Assembly (NCBI RefSeq): GCF_001039045.1
Contig: NZ_LFEE01000038.1
Location: 20,668 to 84,667, forward strand
Source of the DNA: Lactiplantibacillus herbarum
GTDB lineage: Bacteria; Bacillota; Bacilli; Lactobacillales; Lactobacillaceae
DNA length: 64,000 bases
Direction: 5' to 3'
A model generated the notes under the pieces. That model was not told the origin of the DNA, searched no databases, and worked only from the letters and a program-made list of their open reading frames with translations. Numbering within the stretch: the first letter of the stretch is position 1; each line of letters starts with the position of its first letter. Positions 8,839 through 18,134 of this stretch are shown one piece after another. Both the position numbers and the translations under genes were made by a program.

Positions 8839-9393
8839 ATGTCTATCACCACTGAAGAACGCCTATCCGCTGCCCTAATCCGTGAGTTGCAACAAACGCC
8901 AGTCGATAAGATCACGATTCAAACGATTGCTGACGATTGCGACCTGACGCGCCAAACGTTTTATAACCACTTCGCCGACATCTATGAACTGGTGGAATGG
9001 ACCGCCAAACAATCCACCGCTAAGTCACTTGCTAACGTGGCCGACTATGACAACTGGCAACAGGGCTTTCTCAACGTCATGCTTGCCATCCAAGAGAATC
9101 AATACTTAGTCATCAACACCTATCAGTCTGCGTACCGTGACCTATTAGAAAAATACATCTATCTGGTACTCGACAACTACATCATCGCCGTGGTTGAACG
9201 CCAAGCTCAAGGAATGAACGTCGCCCAAAAACATAAGGACTTCATCGCTCATTTCTACAGTCTAGCCTTCATTGCGTTGATCTTTGATTGGGTCAAAGAC
9301 GACCTCAAAGCTGATCCCCACGACATCGTTGAACAGACCGGCGTCTTAATTCAGGGCGATTTCCAGAAGGCCCTCCAACGTTATACCAAATAG
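8839..9393 (+). CDS. TetR/AcrR-family transcriptional regulator
   Basis: 184 residues. The N-terminal helix-turn-helix is clear (KITIQTIADDCDLTRQTFYNHF, about 22-44), and the C-terminal helical domain resembles the TetR_C_8 class found in DhaS/SczA-like regulators. ATG 8839 has AGGAGG 11 bp upstream and a good promoter. It lies just before the oleate hydratase gene on the same strand, separated by a terminator. Control of that gene, perhaps by a fatty acid, is a natural but unproven guess. Confidence 0.88.
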   Translation: MSITTEERLSAALIRELQQTPVDKITIQTIADDCDLTRQTFYNHFADIYELVEWTAKQSTAKSLANVADYDNWQQGFLNVMLAIQENQYLVINTYQSAYRDLLEKYIYLVLDNYIIAVVERQAQGMNVAQKHKDFIAHFYSLAFIALIFDWVKDDLKADPHDIVEQTGVLIQGDFQKALQRYTK

Positions 9394-9407
9394 ATTTTAC
9401 AATTTTT

Positions 9408-9442
9408 GTGAACTGTCAAAATTTTGACAGTTCACTTTTTTT
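9408..9442 (+). terminator. Perfect 28-bp palindrome with T-run: terminator of the TetR gene
   Basis: The palindrome at 9408-9435 (half-site gtgaactgtcaaaa) is followed by seven T. It behaves as a terminator. Because it lies directly before the oleate hydratase promoter, a second role as a TetR operator is possible but unproven. Confidence 0.85.
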
Positions 9443-9447
9443 GTCAA

Positions 9448-9476
9448 TTGTTCTAAGTCGATCCACGGCCTATTGT
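9448..9476 (+). promoter_or_regulatory. Candidate promoter of the oleate hydratase gene
   Basis: TTGTTC (9448-9453), 17-bp spacer, TATTGT (9471-9476), ending 39 bp before the ATG at 9516. The hexamers are weak, but spacing and position fit, and the upstream terminator makes a separate promoter likely. Confidence 0.45.
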
Positions 9477-9515
9477 TAGGACAAGCAAGAAATCCAATTG
9501 AAGAAGGTCTTCATT

Positions 9516-11315
9516 ATGAACATCTATCAAACCATGTATCGTCCTTTAAAACCAGCTGGAATCGACGACCGCCGCGCTAATATCGTTGGTGGCGGGATTG
9601 CCGGCCTAGCAACCGCCGTCTTCCTGATTGACGACGCCCAGATGCCCGCCCGCAACGTGACTATTTATGAAAAGAAACCCGTTGTCGGTGGCTCTATGGA
9701 TGGGACTAAGCAGAACAGCGGTTACCTCTGCCGCGCCGAACGCGAACTCGAACCCTACATGGAATGCCTGTGGTATCTGTGTAGCAAGATTCCGTCGTTA
9801 GAGAATCCTGGTCGAACCGTATTGGACGACGTGGTCGACTTCAACCGTGACGATCCAATCCACAGTGAAGCCCGCGTCATCATCAACCAAGGTGAGATCG
9901 ACAGTCACTACCACGACTACAAATTGGAACCCCGCTACGCTGAAGCAATGCGCCAGATCATCAGTTCATCGGAGGAAGAACTCGCTAACCGCAGTCTCGA
10001 TGAATTCTTTGACAAAGGCTTCTTCAAGACAAACTTCTGGACCTGTTTCCACAGTCAGTTAGCCTTCAAACACTATCACAGTGTCATTGAATGTCGTCGT
10101 TACTGGCAACGGTTCACTTTCATTACGCGCCACGAATACTTGGAAGGCTTCATTCATACCAAGTACAACGAATACGACGCCATCATCTTACCAATCGAAC
10201 GTTGGCTGTCTGACAAAGGCGTTACTTTCGTCAACAACTTCACCGTCACTGATTTGCAACTGGACGATGCCAATAACACCGTCAATACTATTTTGGCTAC
10301 TCAAGACGGTATCAAAGCTGACGTGGCGATTGCGCCTCAAGATTTAGTCTTCGTCACGACCGGCTCCATCAGCGAAAACAGCACTTTCGGTGACAACCAC
10401 ACCGTCGCTGAAACCAACCGCGACACGACTGACATGGGAACCTTCACCATTTGGAAGAACCTCGCTAACAAGGACGCCAAGTTCGGCCATCCCGAGAAAT
10501 TCCTTGGCCAAATCGACAAGACCAAGTGGATCTCATTCTTCCCAACTGTTAAAGGTTATCCCGAATTCTTCAAACGCATCGAAACGATGTCTGGTAGCCC
10601 AGCCGGTACTGGTGGCTTAATGACGTTTAAGGATTCCAACTGGGATATCTCGTTTGAAATCCATCACAAACCATTCTTCCCATACCAAGCAGAAGATGAA
10701 GAAGTTGGCTGGGGTTACGGCCTGTATGGCGAAAACACTGGGAACTACATCAAGAAACGGATGTGGGACTGTACCGGTGATGAAATTATGACTGAATTAC
10801 TCTACCATCTCGGCATGTTAGATATTAAGGACGAGGTTCTCGCCCACACTTACATGTCAACCGCCATGATGCCATACTGTACCGCCCAGTTCATGCCACG
10901 TGAACTCGGTGACCGGCCAAACGTCATCCCAGACGGCTGCACCAACTTAGCCTTACTTGGACAATTCGTTGAAATTGACGATGACGTGGTCTTCACCGTT
11001 GAAACGTCAGTACGGACTGGCCTAGAAGCCGTCTATGGATTACTTCACTTTGATAAAGCGGTGCTCGAAGTTAACCCTTCACGTTACGACGTGCGCTACC
11101 TGTTAGAACGGGTTAAACGCTTTGCAGGTATTCACGGTGACGTGACCGCCGCGGATCTCCCAGCCCTCGATCCAGCTAAGCTCCCAGAATTACAAGCAAC
11201 TCTCTTGAAGATGGTCAACGATGTACCACCGTTCTATCAGATGTACCTGGGTCGTGATCAAACGATTCCACAAAAAACTGCCGTGTTGCACCCCCAAGCG
11301 CCACGCAGCAAGTAA
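9516..11315 (+). CDS. ohyA: Oleate hydratase family protein (myosin-cross-reactive antigen), divergent
   Basis: 599 residues. The family is FAD-dependent and hydrates cis-double bonds of unsaturated fatty acids such as oleate to 10-hydroxystearate. The dinucleotide fold opens with VGGGIAGLATAVF (about 29-41). Family blocks include GYLCRAERELEPYMECLW, IECRRYWQRF and FIHTKYNEYDAIILPIERW. The loop usually reads RGGREM; here it is RAEREL, which keeps the catalytic-position Glu but replaces the two glycines that line FAD. ATG 9516 has GAAGAAGG 8 bp upstream; the TTG at 9498 lies before that site. The likely role is detoxifying unsaturated fatty acids. Regulation by the upstream TetR is inferred. 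Confidence 0.9.
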   Translation: MNIYQTMYRPLKPAGIDDRRANIVGGGIAGLATAVFLIDDAQMPARNVTIYEKKPVVGGSMDGTKQNSGYLCRAERELEPYMECLWYLCSKIPSLENPGRTVLDDVVDFNRDDPIHSEARVIINQGEIDSHYHDYKLEPRYAEAMRQIISSSEEELANRSLDEFFDKGFFKTNFWTCFHSQLAFKHYHSVIECRRYWQRFTFITRHEYLEGFIHTKYNEYDAIILPIERWLSDKGVTFVNNFTVTDLQLDDANNTVNTILATQDGIKADVAIAPQDLVFVTTGSISENSTFGDNHTVAETNRDTTDMGTFTIWKNLANKDAKFGHPEKFLGQIDKTKWISFFPTVKGYPEFFKRIETMSGSPAGTGGLMTFKDSNWDISFEIHHKPFFPYQAEDEEVGWGYGLYGENTGNYIKKRMWDCTGDEIMTELLYHLGMLDIKDEVLAHTYMSTAMMPYCTAQFMPRELGDRPNVIPDGCTNLALLGQFVEIDDDVVFTVETSVRTGLEAVYGLLHFDKAVLEVNPSRYDVRYLLERVKRFAGIHGDVTAADLPALDPAKLPELQATLLKMVNDVPPFYQMYLGRDQTIPQKTAVLHPQAPRSK

Positions 11316-11362
11316 TTAGGTCCTAACGTCTTTATCATTTTTCCAAAATTATAACCAACCAT

Positions 11363-11409
11363 AAACACGCTACCTCATTGCAAAATCGTAATGGGATAGC
11401 GTGTTTTTA
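11363..11409 (+). terminator. Terminator of the oleate hydratase gene
   Basis: Arms aaacacgctacctcatt and aatgggatagcgtgttt pair over 17 bp with two wobbles, then TT. Confidence 0.85.
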
Positions 11410-11421
11410 GTTATCAAAGCA

Positions 11422-11473
11422 AAAAACTGTCATCAGCAACCGCGGCTTACCCCGATTACTGGTGACAGTTTTT
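11422..11473 (-). terminator. Terminator of the first giant adhesin gene
   Basis: Arms aaaaactgtcatcag (11422-11436) and ctggtgacagttttt (11459-11473) pair over 15 bp with one wobble, with T-runs on both strands. It lies 20 bp past the adhesin stop at 11494. Confidence 0.85.
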
Positions 11474-11493
11474 ATTATTACCTCAATTGTTCA

Positions 11494-14400
11494 TTAATCT
11501 AAATCACGTTTGCGTCGCCGACCTAGACCAATCCCTACACCACCGCTCAGTACCATTAAGGCTAAGCCTAATAGTGCTAATTGCTGATCTGATTGTTCAT
11601 CAGTCTGTGGCAAAGTTGCCGCTTTATCAGTTGAAGAACCCGATGTTGCCGTGGCCTTAGTTGTTGACTTAACCACAGTAGCATTCACTTTTATCGATGA
11701 TTCAGTTACCTGACCAGACGTTGTCCCCTGATTTGCACTTGAACTATCGCCAGTTTCTGATTGAATTTCATCAGGACTAACTACCGTTTCAGTATCAGTT
11801 GATGTGTCTGGTTTTGCCGGTGTTTCAGGTTCCGTTGACTTAACTGGCTTAGTATCTGGCTCACTCGGTTCGCTTGGATAAACAGTCTTCACTTGTTGAT
11901 ACGTAATAACCGTATCTTCGGTCACAGACGTTGGCGTTGGGTAGTAGTACCCTTTGCTTAAATCATTAGCGTCAACCGGCGTCAAGTCCTTGCCATTTGC
12001 TTGTGGCGTATAGTCTTTAACATATGGCACCGTTGAATCTGCTGGCGTCGTCACTTTGGTTGGATCAGTCGTATCGTTAGGATAAGTTACTGAACTCTTA
12101 TCCCCACTTGGATTAGTAATCTGATAACTACCAACCTTCGTGTACACGATGTTTACAACTTGGGCAGTCGTCCCGTCACTATAAGTGATTATTGTTGTGG
12201 TGCCATCCTTAGTTAACACATAGCCATTAACTAGCTTATCACTAGTCGTGATGGTGCTGAAGTCAGCAGTCGCACCAGTTGTCCCAGTTACCACATATGA
12301 GCTCTGACCAGCGGCGTTCTTCACCGGATTGCCGTTTTTATCAACTAGGTTAACCGTAATCGTTTGCTTATTGGCCGTGTAACTAATCGCCGTATCTTCA
12401 GTTGCTGAGACTGGCGTTGGGTAATAGTAACCCTTGCTTAAATCATTAACATCGACTGGCGTCAAATTCTGACCATTCGATTGTGGTGTATAGCCAGCCA
12501 CGTATGGCACGGTTGAATCTGTTGGCGTCATCACCTTCGTTGGATCAGTCGTGTCATTTGGATAACCGACTGAACTCGTGCTGCCCTTAGGATCCGTAAT
12601 CTGATAACTACCAACCGGCGTGTACACAATATTCACAACTTGTGCAGTTGTCCCGTCACCATATGTGATCGTAATGGTCGTGCCATCCTGGGTTAAAACA
12701 TAGCCATTAACGAGTTTGTCGCTAGTCGTGATACCACTGAAATCAGCAGTTGCACCCGTCGTCCCAGTCACCGTATACGAACTCTGACCAGCAGCATTCT
12801 TCACCGCATTACCGTTTTTATCGACTAAATTAACCGTAATTGTCTGCTTATTAGCCGTATAACTAATCAACGTATCTTCAGTTGCCGATGTTGGCGTTGG
12901 GTAATAATAGCCCTTACTCAAATCAGTCGCATCAACTGGTGTCAGTTTCTGACCATTAACTTGTGGCGTGTAACCGGCCACGTATGGCACCGTCGTATCC
13001 GCTGGCGTCGGGATTTTAGTTGGATCAGTCGCATCGTTAGGATATTGTAACGAACTAGTTGTCCCATCAGGGCTAGTCGTCTGGTAACTACCGACCGGCG
13101 TATACACGATGTTTACTATTTGTGCAATCGTGCCGTCACCATAAGTGATCGTGGTGGTCGTGCCATCCTTGGTTAAAACGTAACCTTTAACTAGTTTATC
13201 GCTAGTCGTGATGCCACTGAAATCAGCAGTATCGTCCGTCTTACCAGTAACGGTATACGTGCTCTGACCAGCCGTGTTCTTCACTGCATTACCATTTTTA
13301 TCAACCAAGTTAACCGTAATCGTTTGCGTATTAGCCTGATAACTAATCGCGGTATCGGTCCCCGGATCAACCGGCGTTGGGTAATTGTAGCCCTTACTCA
13401 AATCAGTCGCATCAACGGGGGTTAAATCTTTGCCATTAACTTGTGGTGTATAACCAGCCACATACGGTACTGTCGAATCAGTTGGTGTCACAATCTTAGC
13501 TGGGTCATCAGGATCATTCACATATTGAATCGTCGTGGTTGAACCATCCTTACCCGTAATGACATAAGAACCGAGTTTACGATAACTATAAGTTACTGAA
13601 ACGTCGCCAGTATTGATGCTAGTTACATCACTTGGCAAGGTCGTAAACGTCCCGTTGGCATTGCTTGGTGTGGTTACTAGGTAATACCCCTTAATCACAG
13701 ACGCATTGGTCGTATAACTATCATTATAGTTATGTCCACCAGTCGTAACCGCCGTCTTGATCACATTGCCGTTCTCATCAACATAGTTAATCGTCAGTTG
13801 ATAATCATTCGAGGTGATATCCAGCGTCCCATCAACCACGGTAACGTCATAATTATCGTTAGCCGTGTAGGTTGCCGACATATCATACGTACCAATAGCC
13901 GTTTGACCAGCACTAAGCGTGTAATCTAAACTGTCGCCATCAGCTAAACCGCTGACTGTTCCCGTCGCACCATGGTTCTTGCCATCGTACTTATAAGTGC
14001 CACCCGTCACCGTGATCGTAGCAGGTCGCTTGGTAATCGTGAAAGTCCCACCGACGTTAACGTCTTGCGCAATCAGTAAACCATCGTTGGCAGCTGCTAA
14101 GTCAGCCATACCGTCTGCATTTAAAGTAACTTGATAGCTGCCCGCGTTCTGATTGATTGCTGACGTGTCGATGTACTTAGCGGCCACTTTGTACGCCGTT
14201 GAACCACTGATAACTGGCACAGAACTATCCACAGTCCAATCAGCTGGCGCTGTGTATTCACTTGGCAAATAAACCGTGTAGTACGCCGGATCAGTAGCTG
14301 AATTATTATCATAGACTTTCTGCTGATTAGCGATAGTAATCACCGCCGTCGCATCCGTTGTAGCTTCCACATATTTTTCATAGTAAGCAACGTAGGTTTG

Positions 14401-16830
14401 ACCAGCAACCACACTACCTTCCGTCACCGAACTAGTAATCTGATCATAAGTTTGCGTTGTTGGGACCGCACTAGTACGCAAATAATAAGTCACACCATCT
14501 TTAACAATGGTTGATGGTAACTTAGTTAGTGGATTGTAAGTTGTCCCACTATTACCTGTAAAAGTTACATTATCTGCAAGTATATCGCCATTGGTTGAGA
14601 CCAATTGATACGTATCTTCAACCTGAGCAGTAAATAACTGGAAGTGATAAATATAGGCATAATATTGTGAGAGACCTGTAACGGCATCGCTAATCCCCAG
14701 TGCATCAGCTACTTGTGGCACATTCGCATAACCATATAAGTTAAACGTATAACTCCCACCATTGACACTCGCATCATCCGTCGCATACAATACCGCAGAA
14801 TCCTGGCTAGCAGCATCCGTTCCGATAGCGCCGCTAGTAATACCTGATCCATACGTTGCAATAATTGGCGTTTCCGTATAGTAAGTCGTGTTATATAGTG
14901 TATTGTAGGTCGGCGCGTATGCAAATTGAATGGCAAACGTCTGCCGACCATTATAGTCGGCTAGCTTTGTTACCGTCACATCACCATAAGTAGTCCCCGT
15001 GGCTGCTAACATGCTTTCAATCTCTGCTTTGAGTGTAGCGGTAGGGTCAGTTGAAGTTGAATAAGTCCCATCCGCATTTTTAGTTGCAACCGCAAAACCA
15101 GCTGGAATAATGACATAGTCTGAAATATTATTAACGACTGTCCCGACCTGAGTCGTCTGTGCGAAGTTTAATAACCGTAACTGTAAGAATAGCGTTGAAC
15201 CATAAGCAACCTTCAACGTTGACGTATAATTACTAGGGCTATTACTGGTATAACCGGCCTTGATACCAACAGTTGCGTAAAAGTTACTAGGGGTTGCTAC
15301 TGTCCCTGACGTCTTCGCCACAATTTGAATTGCACCTGCACTAATATCGCTACTATCAAACGTTACTGTCGGGTTAGCGGCAGCCAAAGTTTCAATGGCT
15401 GCATCCGTTAACATCACACTATAGTTGCCAATCGTATAGCGATCAACGTTAGTGATATCAATATAGCTACGGGGTACCGTATACACAATTGAAGATTGGG
15501 CTGTATTGTTATAAAAAACTGTCCAATCACTTGGAACGACATAATTACTAGCTACCGAAATCGTAATATTTGATGGTAGTCCCGCTGCCACAACCGACGT
15601 CGCAGTACCAATCGTAACGATTGCATGTGACTTGATCATTAACTGGCCGCTATTAACTGAGCTACTATTAATCGCATAATTAGGATTAGCTGCCTGCAAT
15701 TTGCTAAGACCTTGTGCCGTCAAACTCAGCGTATAAGTTCCCGCTGCCGTATTTGTCATCGGTGTCAAATCGCCCGTATTACTGGCAATCGTATAGATTT
15801 TGGTTAGCCCATCGCTAGATGTACTCTTATAAGTCCAATCACTCGGTACTGCATAAGTCACCGGAACATCTACCGTATAACTCGCTGGTAAATCATCACC
15901 GTAATTCACACTTGTTGATTCAACAGTAATTGAGCCAGTTGGCACTGGTGCCTTTCCAATCGTCAGTGTTCCAGTCACGACATTAGCCGCTGTCAAATCA
16001 GTACCAGTATTGGCCTTATTCAACTTGGCCAGTCCTGAACTAGATAATGCAATCGTATAAGTCCCAACGCCCGCACTGAACTGAGTGGTATCAATATCCG
16101 TTATATCAGTAACCGTATAGACATTAGCTACTGACGTTGAAGCCCACCCTGATGCTGCTTTAGTCCCAGCAGCTAAGGTCACCGTATACTTATTAGGGGT
16201 ACTAGTCGTCCCATCATAGGTCTTTGATGTTGAATTGACGGTGACTATCGTACTCGTAGTTGCTGCACTAACTGCTCGTGACAGTTTAGTGACACTTTTA
16301 GTAGCAGTTGCCGTCTGCTTACTTGAACTAGCACTCGTTGCAGCACTTTTTGAACTTGCTGAAGAAGCAGTGGCCGCTTCACTAGTTTCGCTTTGTTTAG
16401 CAGTCTTAGATACAGAGCTCGTCGAAACAGTCGAACTTGATTCACTGGACGAGCTGGCAGCACTTTCTGAACTTGATGAACTTGCCGCACTCGTTGAGCT
16501 ACTGCTAGAACTGGTTGAACTAGCCGTCGAACTGCTGCTTGTCTTATCAGTTGTCGAGTCACTACTACTCGTTGTACTGGTAGTTGCAATAGCTGACGTC
16601 TTTAGTGTCACAGCCTTAGCCGTGGAACTAGTGGCCGTGCTACTACTATCCGTACTTGTCGAACTAGTTGCAGCGCTCGTTGTCTCACTGGCCTGAGCCC
16701 GTAAGCCACCCATCCCGATCGTAAATGTACTAATACCGGCAATTATCCAGATTCGACCCTTTTTATACATTTTGTAGGTCCGTTTCTCGGACATTTCAGC
16801 TGTTTTTAAGTTGCGGCGACGCTTCCACAT
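11494..16830 (-). CDS. Giant sortase-anchored adhesin with MBG-type domains and MucBP/Mub repeats
   Basis: 1778 residues. The signal peptide contains the KxYKxGKxW motif (KMYKKGRIW, residues 20-28), with cleavage expected after RAQA near 47. Then come a Ser/Thr-rich stretch (about 48-200), several MBG-like domains with YDGTTSTPNKYTV-type openings (about 200-480), a region of unknown fold (about 480-830), two more MBG-like units (about 830-1005), a MucBP domain (about 1008-1088) and three and a half 160-residue repeats to about 1650. A sorting signal LPQTDE near 1739, a hydrophobic helix and RRRKRD end the protein. A mucus or host-glycan adhesion role is inferred from MucBP domains. ATG 16830 follows TAGGAGTG; the TTG at 16854 lies before that site. 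Confidence 0.92.
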   Translation of the reverse strand: MWKRRRNLKTAEMSEKRTYKMYKKGRIWIIAGISTFTIGMGGLRAQASETTSAATSSTSTDSSSTATSSTAKAVTLKTSAIATTSTTSSSDSTTDKTSSSSTASSTSSSSSSTSAASSSSSESAASSSSESSSTVSTSSVSKTAKQSETSEAATASSASSKSAATSASSSKQTATATKSVTKLSRAVSAATTSTIVTVNSTSKTYDGTTSTPNKYTVTLAAGTKAASGWASTSVANVYTVTDITDIDTTQFSAGVGTYTIALSSSGLAKLNKANTGTDLTAANVVTGTLTIGKAPVPTGSITVESTSVNYGDDLPASYTVDVPVTYAVPSDWTYKSTSSDGLTKIYTIASNTGDLTPMTNTAAGTYTLSLTAQGLSKLQAANPNYAINSSSVNSGQLMIKSHAIVTIGTATSVVAAGLPSNITISVASNYVVPSDWTVFYNNTAQSSIVYTVPRSYIDITNVDRYTIGNYSVMLTDAAIETLAAANPTVTFDSSDISAGAIQIVAKTSGTVATPSNFYATVGIKAGYTSNSPSNYTSTLKVAYGSTLFLQLRLLNFAQTTQVGTVVNNISDYVIIPAGFAVATKNADGTYSTSTDPTATLKAEIESMLAATGTTYGDVTVTKLADYNGRQTFAIQFAYAPTYNTLYNTTYYTETPIIATYGSGITSGAIGTDAASQDSAVLYATDDASVNGGSYTFNLYGYANVPQVADALGISDAVTGLSQYYAYIYHFQLFTAQVEDTYQLVSTNGDILADNVTFTGNSGTTYNPLTKLPSTIVKDGVTYYLRTSAVPTTQTYDQITSSVTEGSVVAGQTYVAYYEKYVEATTDATAVITIANQQKVYDNNSATDPAYYTVYLPSEYTAPADWTVDSSVPVISGSTAYKVAAKYIDTSAINQNAGSYQVTLNADGMADLAAANDGLLIAQDVNVGGTFTITKRPATITVTGGTYKYDGKNHGATGTVSGLADGDSLDYTLSAGQTAIGTYDMSATYTANDNYDVTVVDGTLDITSNDYQLTINYVDENGNVIKTAVTTGGHNYNDSYTTNASVIKGYYLVTTPSNANGTFTTLPSDVTSINTGDVSVTYSYRKLGSYVITGKDGSTTTIQYVNDPDDPAKIVTPTDSTVPYVAGYTPQVNGKDLTPVDATDLSKGYNYPTPVDPGTDTAISYQANTQTITVNLVDKNGNAVKNTAGQSTYTVTGKTDDTADFSGITTSDKLVKGYVLTKDGTTTTITYGDGTIAQIVNIVYTPVGSYQTTSPDGTTSSLQYPNDATDPTKIPTPADTTVPYVAGYTPQVNGQKLTPVDATDLSKGYYYPTPTSATEDTLISYTANKQTITVNLVDKNGNAVKNAAGQSSYTVTGTTGATADFSGITTSDKLVNGYVLTQDGTTITITYGDGTTAQVVNIVYTPVGSYQITDPKGSTSSVGYPNDTTDPTKVMTPTDSTVPYVAGYTPQSNGQNLTPVDVNDLSKGYYYPTPVSATEDTAISYTANKQTITVNLVDKNGNPVKNAAGQSSYVVTGTTGATADFSTITTSDKLVNGYVLTKDGTTTIITYSDGTTAQVVNIVYTKVGSYQITNPSGDKSSVTYPNDTTDPTKVTTPADSTVPYVKDYTPQANGKDLTPVDANDLSKGYYYPTPTSVTEDTVITYQQVKTVYPSEPSEPDTKPVKSTEPETPAKPDTSTDTETVVSPDEIQSETGDSSSANQGTTSGQVTESSIKVNATVVKSTTKATATSGSSTDKAATLPQTDEQSDQQLALLGLALMVLSGGVGIGLGRRRKRDLD
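11941..13570 (-). repeat. 480-bp in-frame tandem repeats inside the adhesin gene
   Basis: The same block (gta-gtt/ata-gta-ccc then aaatca) recurs at 11941, 12421, 12901 and 13381, exactly 480 bp apart, giving 160-residue protein repeats. Each repeat encodes a YPNDxTDPTK / VPYVAGYTPQ / DLSKGYYYPTP block followed by a TITVNLVDKNGN / SDKLVNGYVLT block. The unit nearest the domain junction is partial. Confidence 0.95.
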
Positions 16831-17052
16831 ATCTAATTCACTCCTACAATTCAAACTATAATTATTTTTATTTATATATTCGTTTATAAAATCTTACATA
16901 TCACTTATTAGTATACCTCATATATCAATAAGCCCGAGAATTATTTACAAAGTTTCAAAGTTTTATCACATTTAGATTGAACACCTATCACCGCACTTTC
17001 AAGTTCAACTTATTATCCACCAAAAGCGCTGACTTAATAGGTTTTCCAGCTT

Positions 17053-17085
17053 CCAAGATTACGTTCATCCTTTATCTAATCTTGG
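17053..17085. other. Intergenic inverted repeat between adhesin and marR genes
   Basis: A perfect 9-bp inverted repeat, ccaagatta at 17053-17061 and taatcttgg at 17077-17085, has a 15-nt loop. The 16831-17192 gap otherwise holds the adhesin 5' region and the marR promoter and operator. There is no T-run, so an operator or RNA structure is as likely as a terminator. Confidence 0.5.
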
Positions 17086-17118
17086 TCATCACTCCTATCA
17101 TTCCTAAAGTCTAAATAG

Positions 17119-17147
17119 TTGCTTTTTACGATTTATGCGTGTATAGT
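17119..17147 (+). promoter_or_regulatory. Promoter of the marR-rhodanese operon
   Basis: TTGCTT (17119-17124), 17-bp spacer, TATAGT (17142-17147). The -10 box abuts the 36-bp palindrome, so the palindrome covers the transcription start. Confidence 0.75.
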
Positions 17148-17182
17148 TCTAAATATAGTTAGCTAGCTAACTATATTTAGAA
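17147..17182. promoter_or_regulatory. 36-bp perfect palindrome, probable MarR operator
   Basis: Half-site TTCTAAATATAGTTAGCT is followed directly by its reverse complement, with no loop. It starts at the -10 box and ends at the AAGGAGG ribosome site (17181-17187) of the marR gene, the position expected for autorepression. The outer AACTATATTTAGAA recurs upstream of the MFS gene at 44897-44910. Confidence 0.8.
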
Positions 17183-17192
17183 GGAGGCTTAT

Positions 17193-17738
17193 ATGGACGA
17201 CTTTAAATTCAACGACCGTCCCAACACCGGGCGGCTTGGCCAAACGATTAGTGAATACGCGACTGCCGACACTAATGTTGACGCCGCTGCACTATTCCTA
17301 GATTTACAATGGACCTATCGCGAGATGCAAAAGGCCTACGATGATGTCCTTGCAGAATATGACTTAACGGAAACGCGCTTCATCATTCTAATGTTTCTCT
17401 TCCGGGCAGATCAGCAACAGTTGGCTCCTTCGGAAATTGCAACCAAACTGGGCGCTACTCGACCAACCGTGACGAAGATTCTCAACAAACTGGTCGTCAA
17501 CGGTTGGGTCACCAAGGTCAGCGCGGTTAACGATAAGCGTTCCGTGATGATTGAACTAACCACAACTGGCACACTTGTCTTGGAAAAGTTCCTACCACAT
17601 AACTTCGAAGCTGTACAAGTCATCATGTCAGAATTGTCACAAGATGAGATCACCACCCTTTCAACACTGCTCCACAAAGTAACCATCGGTACTAACAAAC
17701 TCAACGAAAAGAAGGAAACTAATCATGGAAACCACTAA
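17193..17738 (+). CDS. MarR-family transcriptional regulator
   Basis: 181 residues. The winged helix-turn-helix is visible (LAPSEIATKLGATRPTVTKILNKLVVNGWV, about 77-107) and is followed by the wing VSAVNDKRSVMIELT. It has an N-terminal extension of about 30 residues compared with typical MarR proteins. AAGGAGG lies 5 bp before the ATG. It overlaps the rhodanese-like gene by 14 bp, so both are translated together. The palindrome over its own promoter suggests autoregulation. The signal sensed is unknown. Confidence 0.9.
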   Translation: MDDFKFNDRPNTGRLGQTISEYATADTNVDAAALFLDLQWTYREMQKAYDDVLAEYDLTETRFIILMFLFRADQQQLAPSEIATKLGATRPTVTKILNKLVVNGWVTKVSAVNDKRSVMIELTTTGTLVLEKFLPHNFEAVQVIMSELSQDEITTLSTLLHKVTIGTNKLNEKKETNHGNH

Positions 17739-18087
17739 AATCGATTTTTTGAAAACGTACTTAAGCCTATACATTGACCACCAAACCGTTGTCGCTGATG
17801 CTCAAAAAGATAATCCTGAATACGTCATCTTAGACGTTCGTAACGCCCCAGCTCAGATTAAGAAGGACCAGATCAAGGGTGCTATCGCCATGCCTGCTAA
17901 GGACTTAGCCAACCGTTTGTCAGAACTAGATCCATCCAAAACTTACGTTGTCTACGACTGGACTGCTGGCACGACTCTTGGCAAAGTCGCTCTATTAACC
18001 TTGTTATCCGCCGACTTCAAAGCCTTCGAATTATCCTGTGCACTAGAAGGCTGGAAGGGCATGCACCTGCCAATCGAAACAATCTAA
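17725..18087 (+). CDS. Rhodanese-like domain protein lacking the catalytic cysteine
   Basis: 120 residues forming a single rhodanese fold: YVILDVRNAPAQIKKDQIKGAIAMP, then TYVVYDWTAGTTLGKVA, and EGWKGMHLPI at the end. The active-site loop that normally begins with Cys (VVYCxxGxxS) reads VVYDWTAGTT, so sulfurtransferase activity is unlikely. Cys-less rhodanese domains usually bind or regulate. The 14-bp overlap with the MarR gene implies a joint function, perhaps as partner of the regulator; this is inference. Confidence 0.82.
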   Translation: METTKIDFLKTYLSLYIDHQTVVADAQKDNPEYVILDVRNAPAQIKKDQIKGAIAMPAKDLANRLSELDPSKTYVVYDWTAGTTLGKVALLTLLSADFKAFELSCALEGWKGMHLPIETI

Positions 18088-18134
18088 CAATCGATTCACT
18101 TAGCATTCTCAATATAGAAAAATAGCATTAAGAA

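Noticed and set aside
9408..9435. 28-bp palindrome as TetR operator
   Set aside because: The following T-run and position after the tetR stop make terminator the primary reading; an operator role is only noted.
16235..16696. Long plus-strand frame opposite the Ser/Thr-rich part of the first adhesin
   Set aside because: A low-complexity antisense shadow of Ser/Thr codons (Leu/Val/Ala-rich); no start context.
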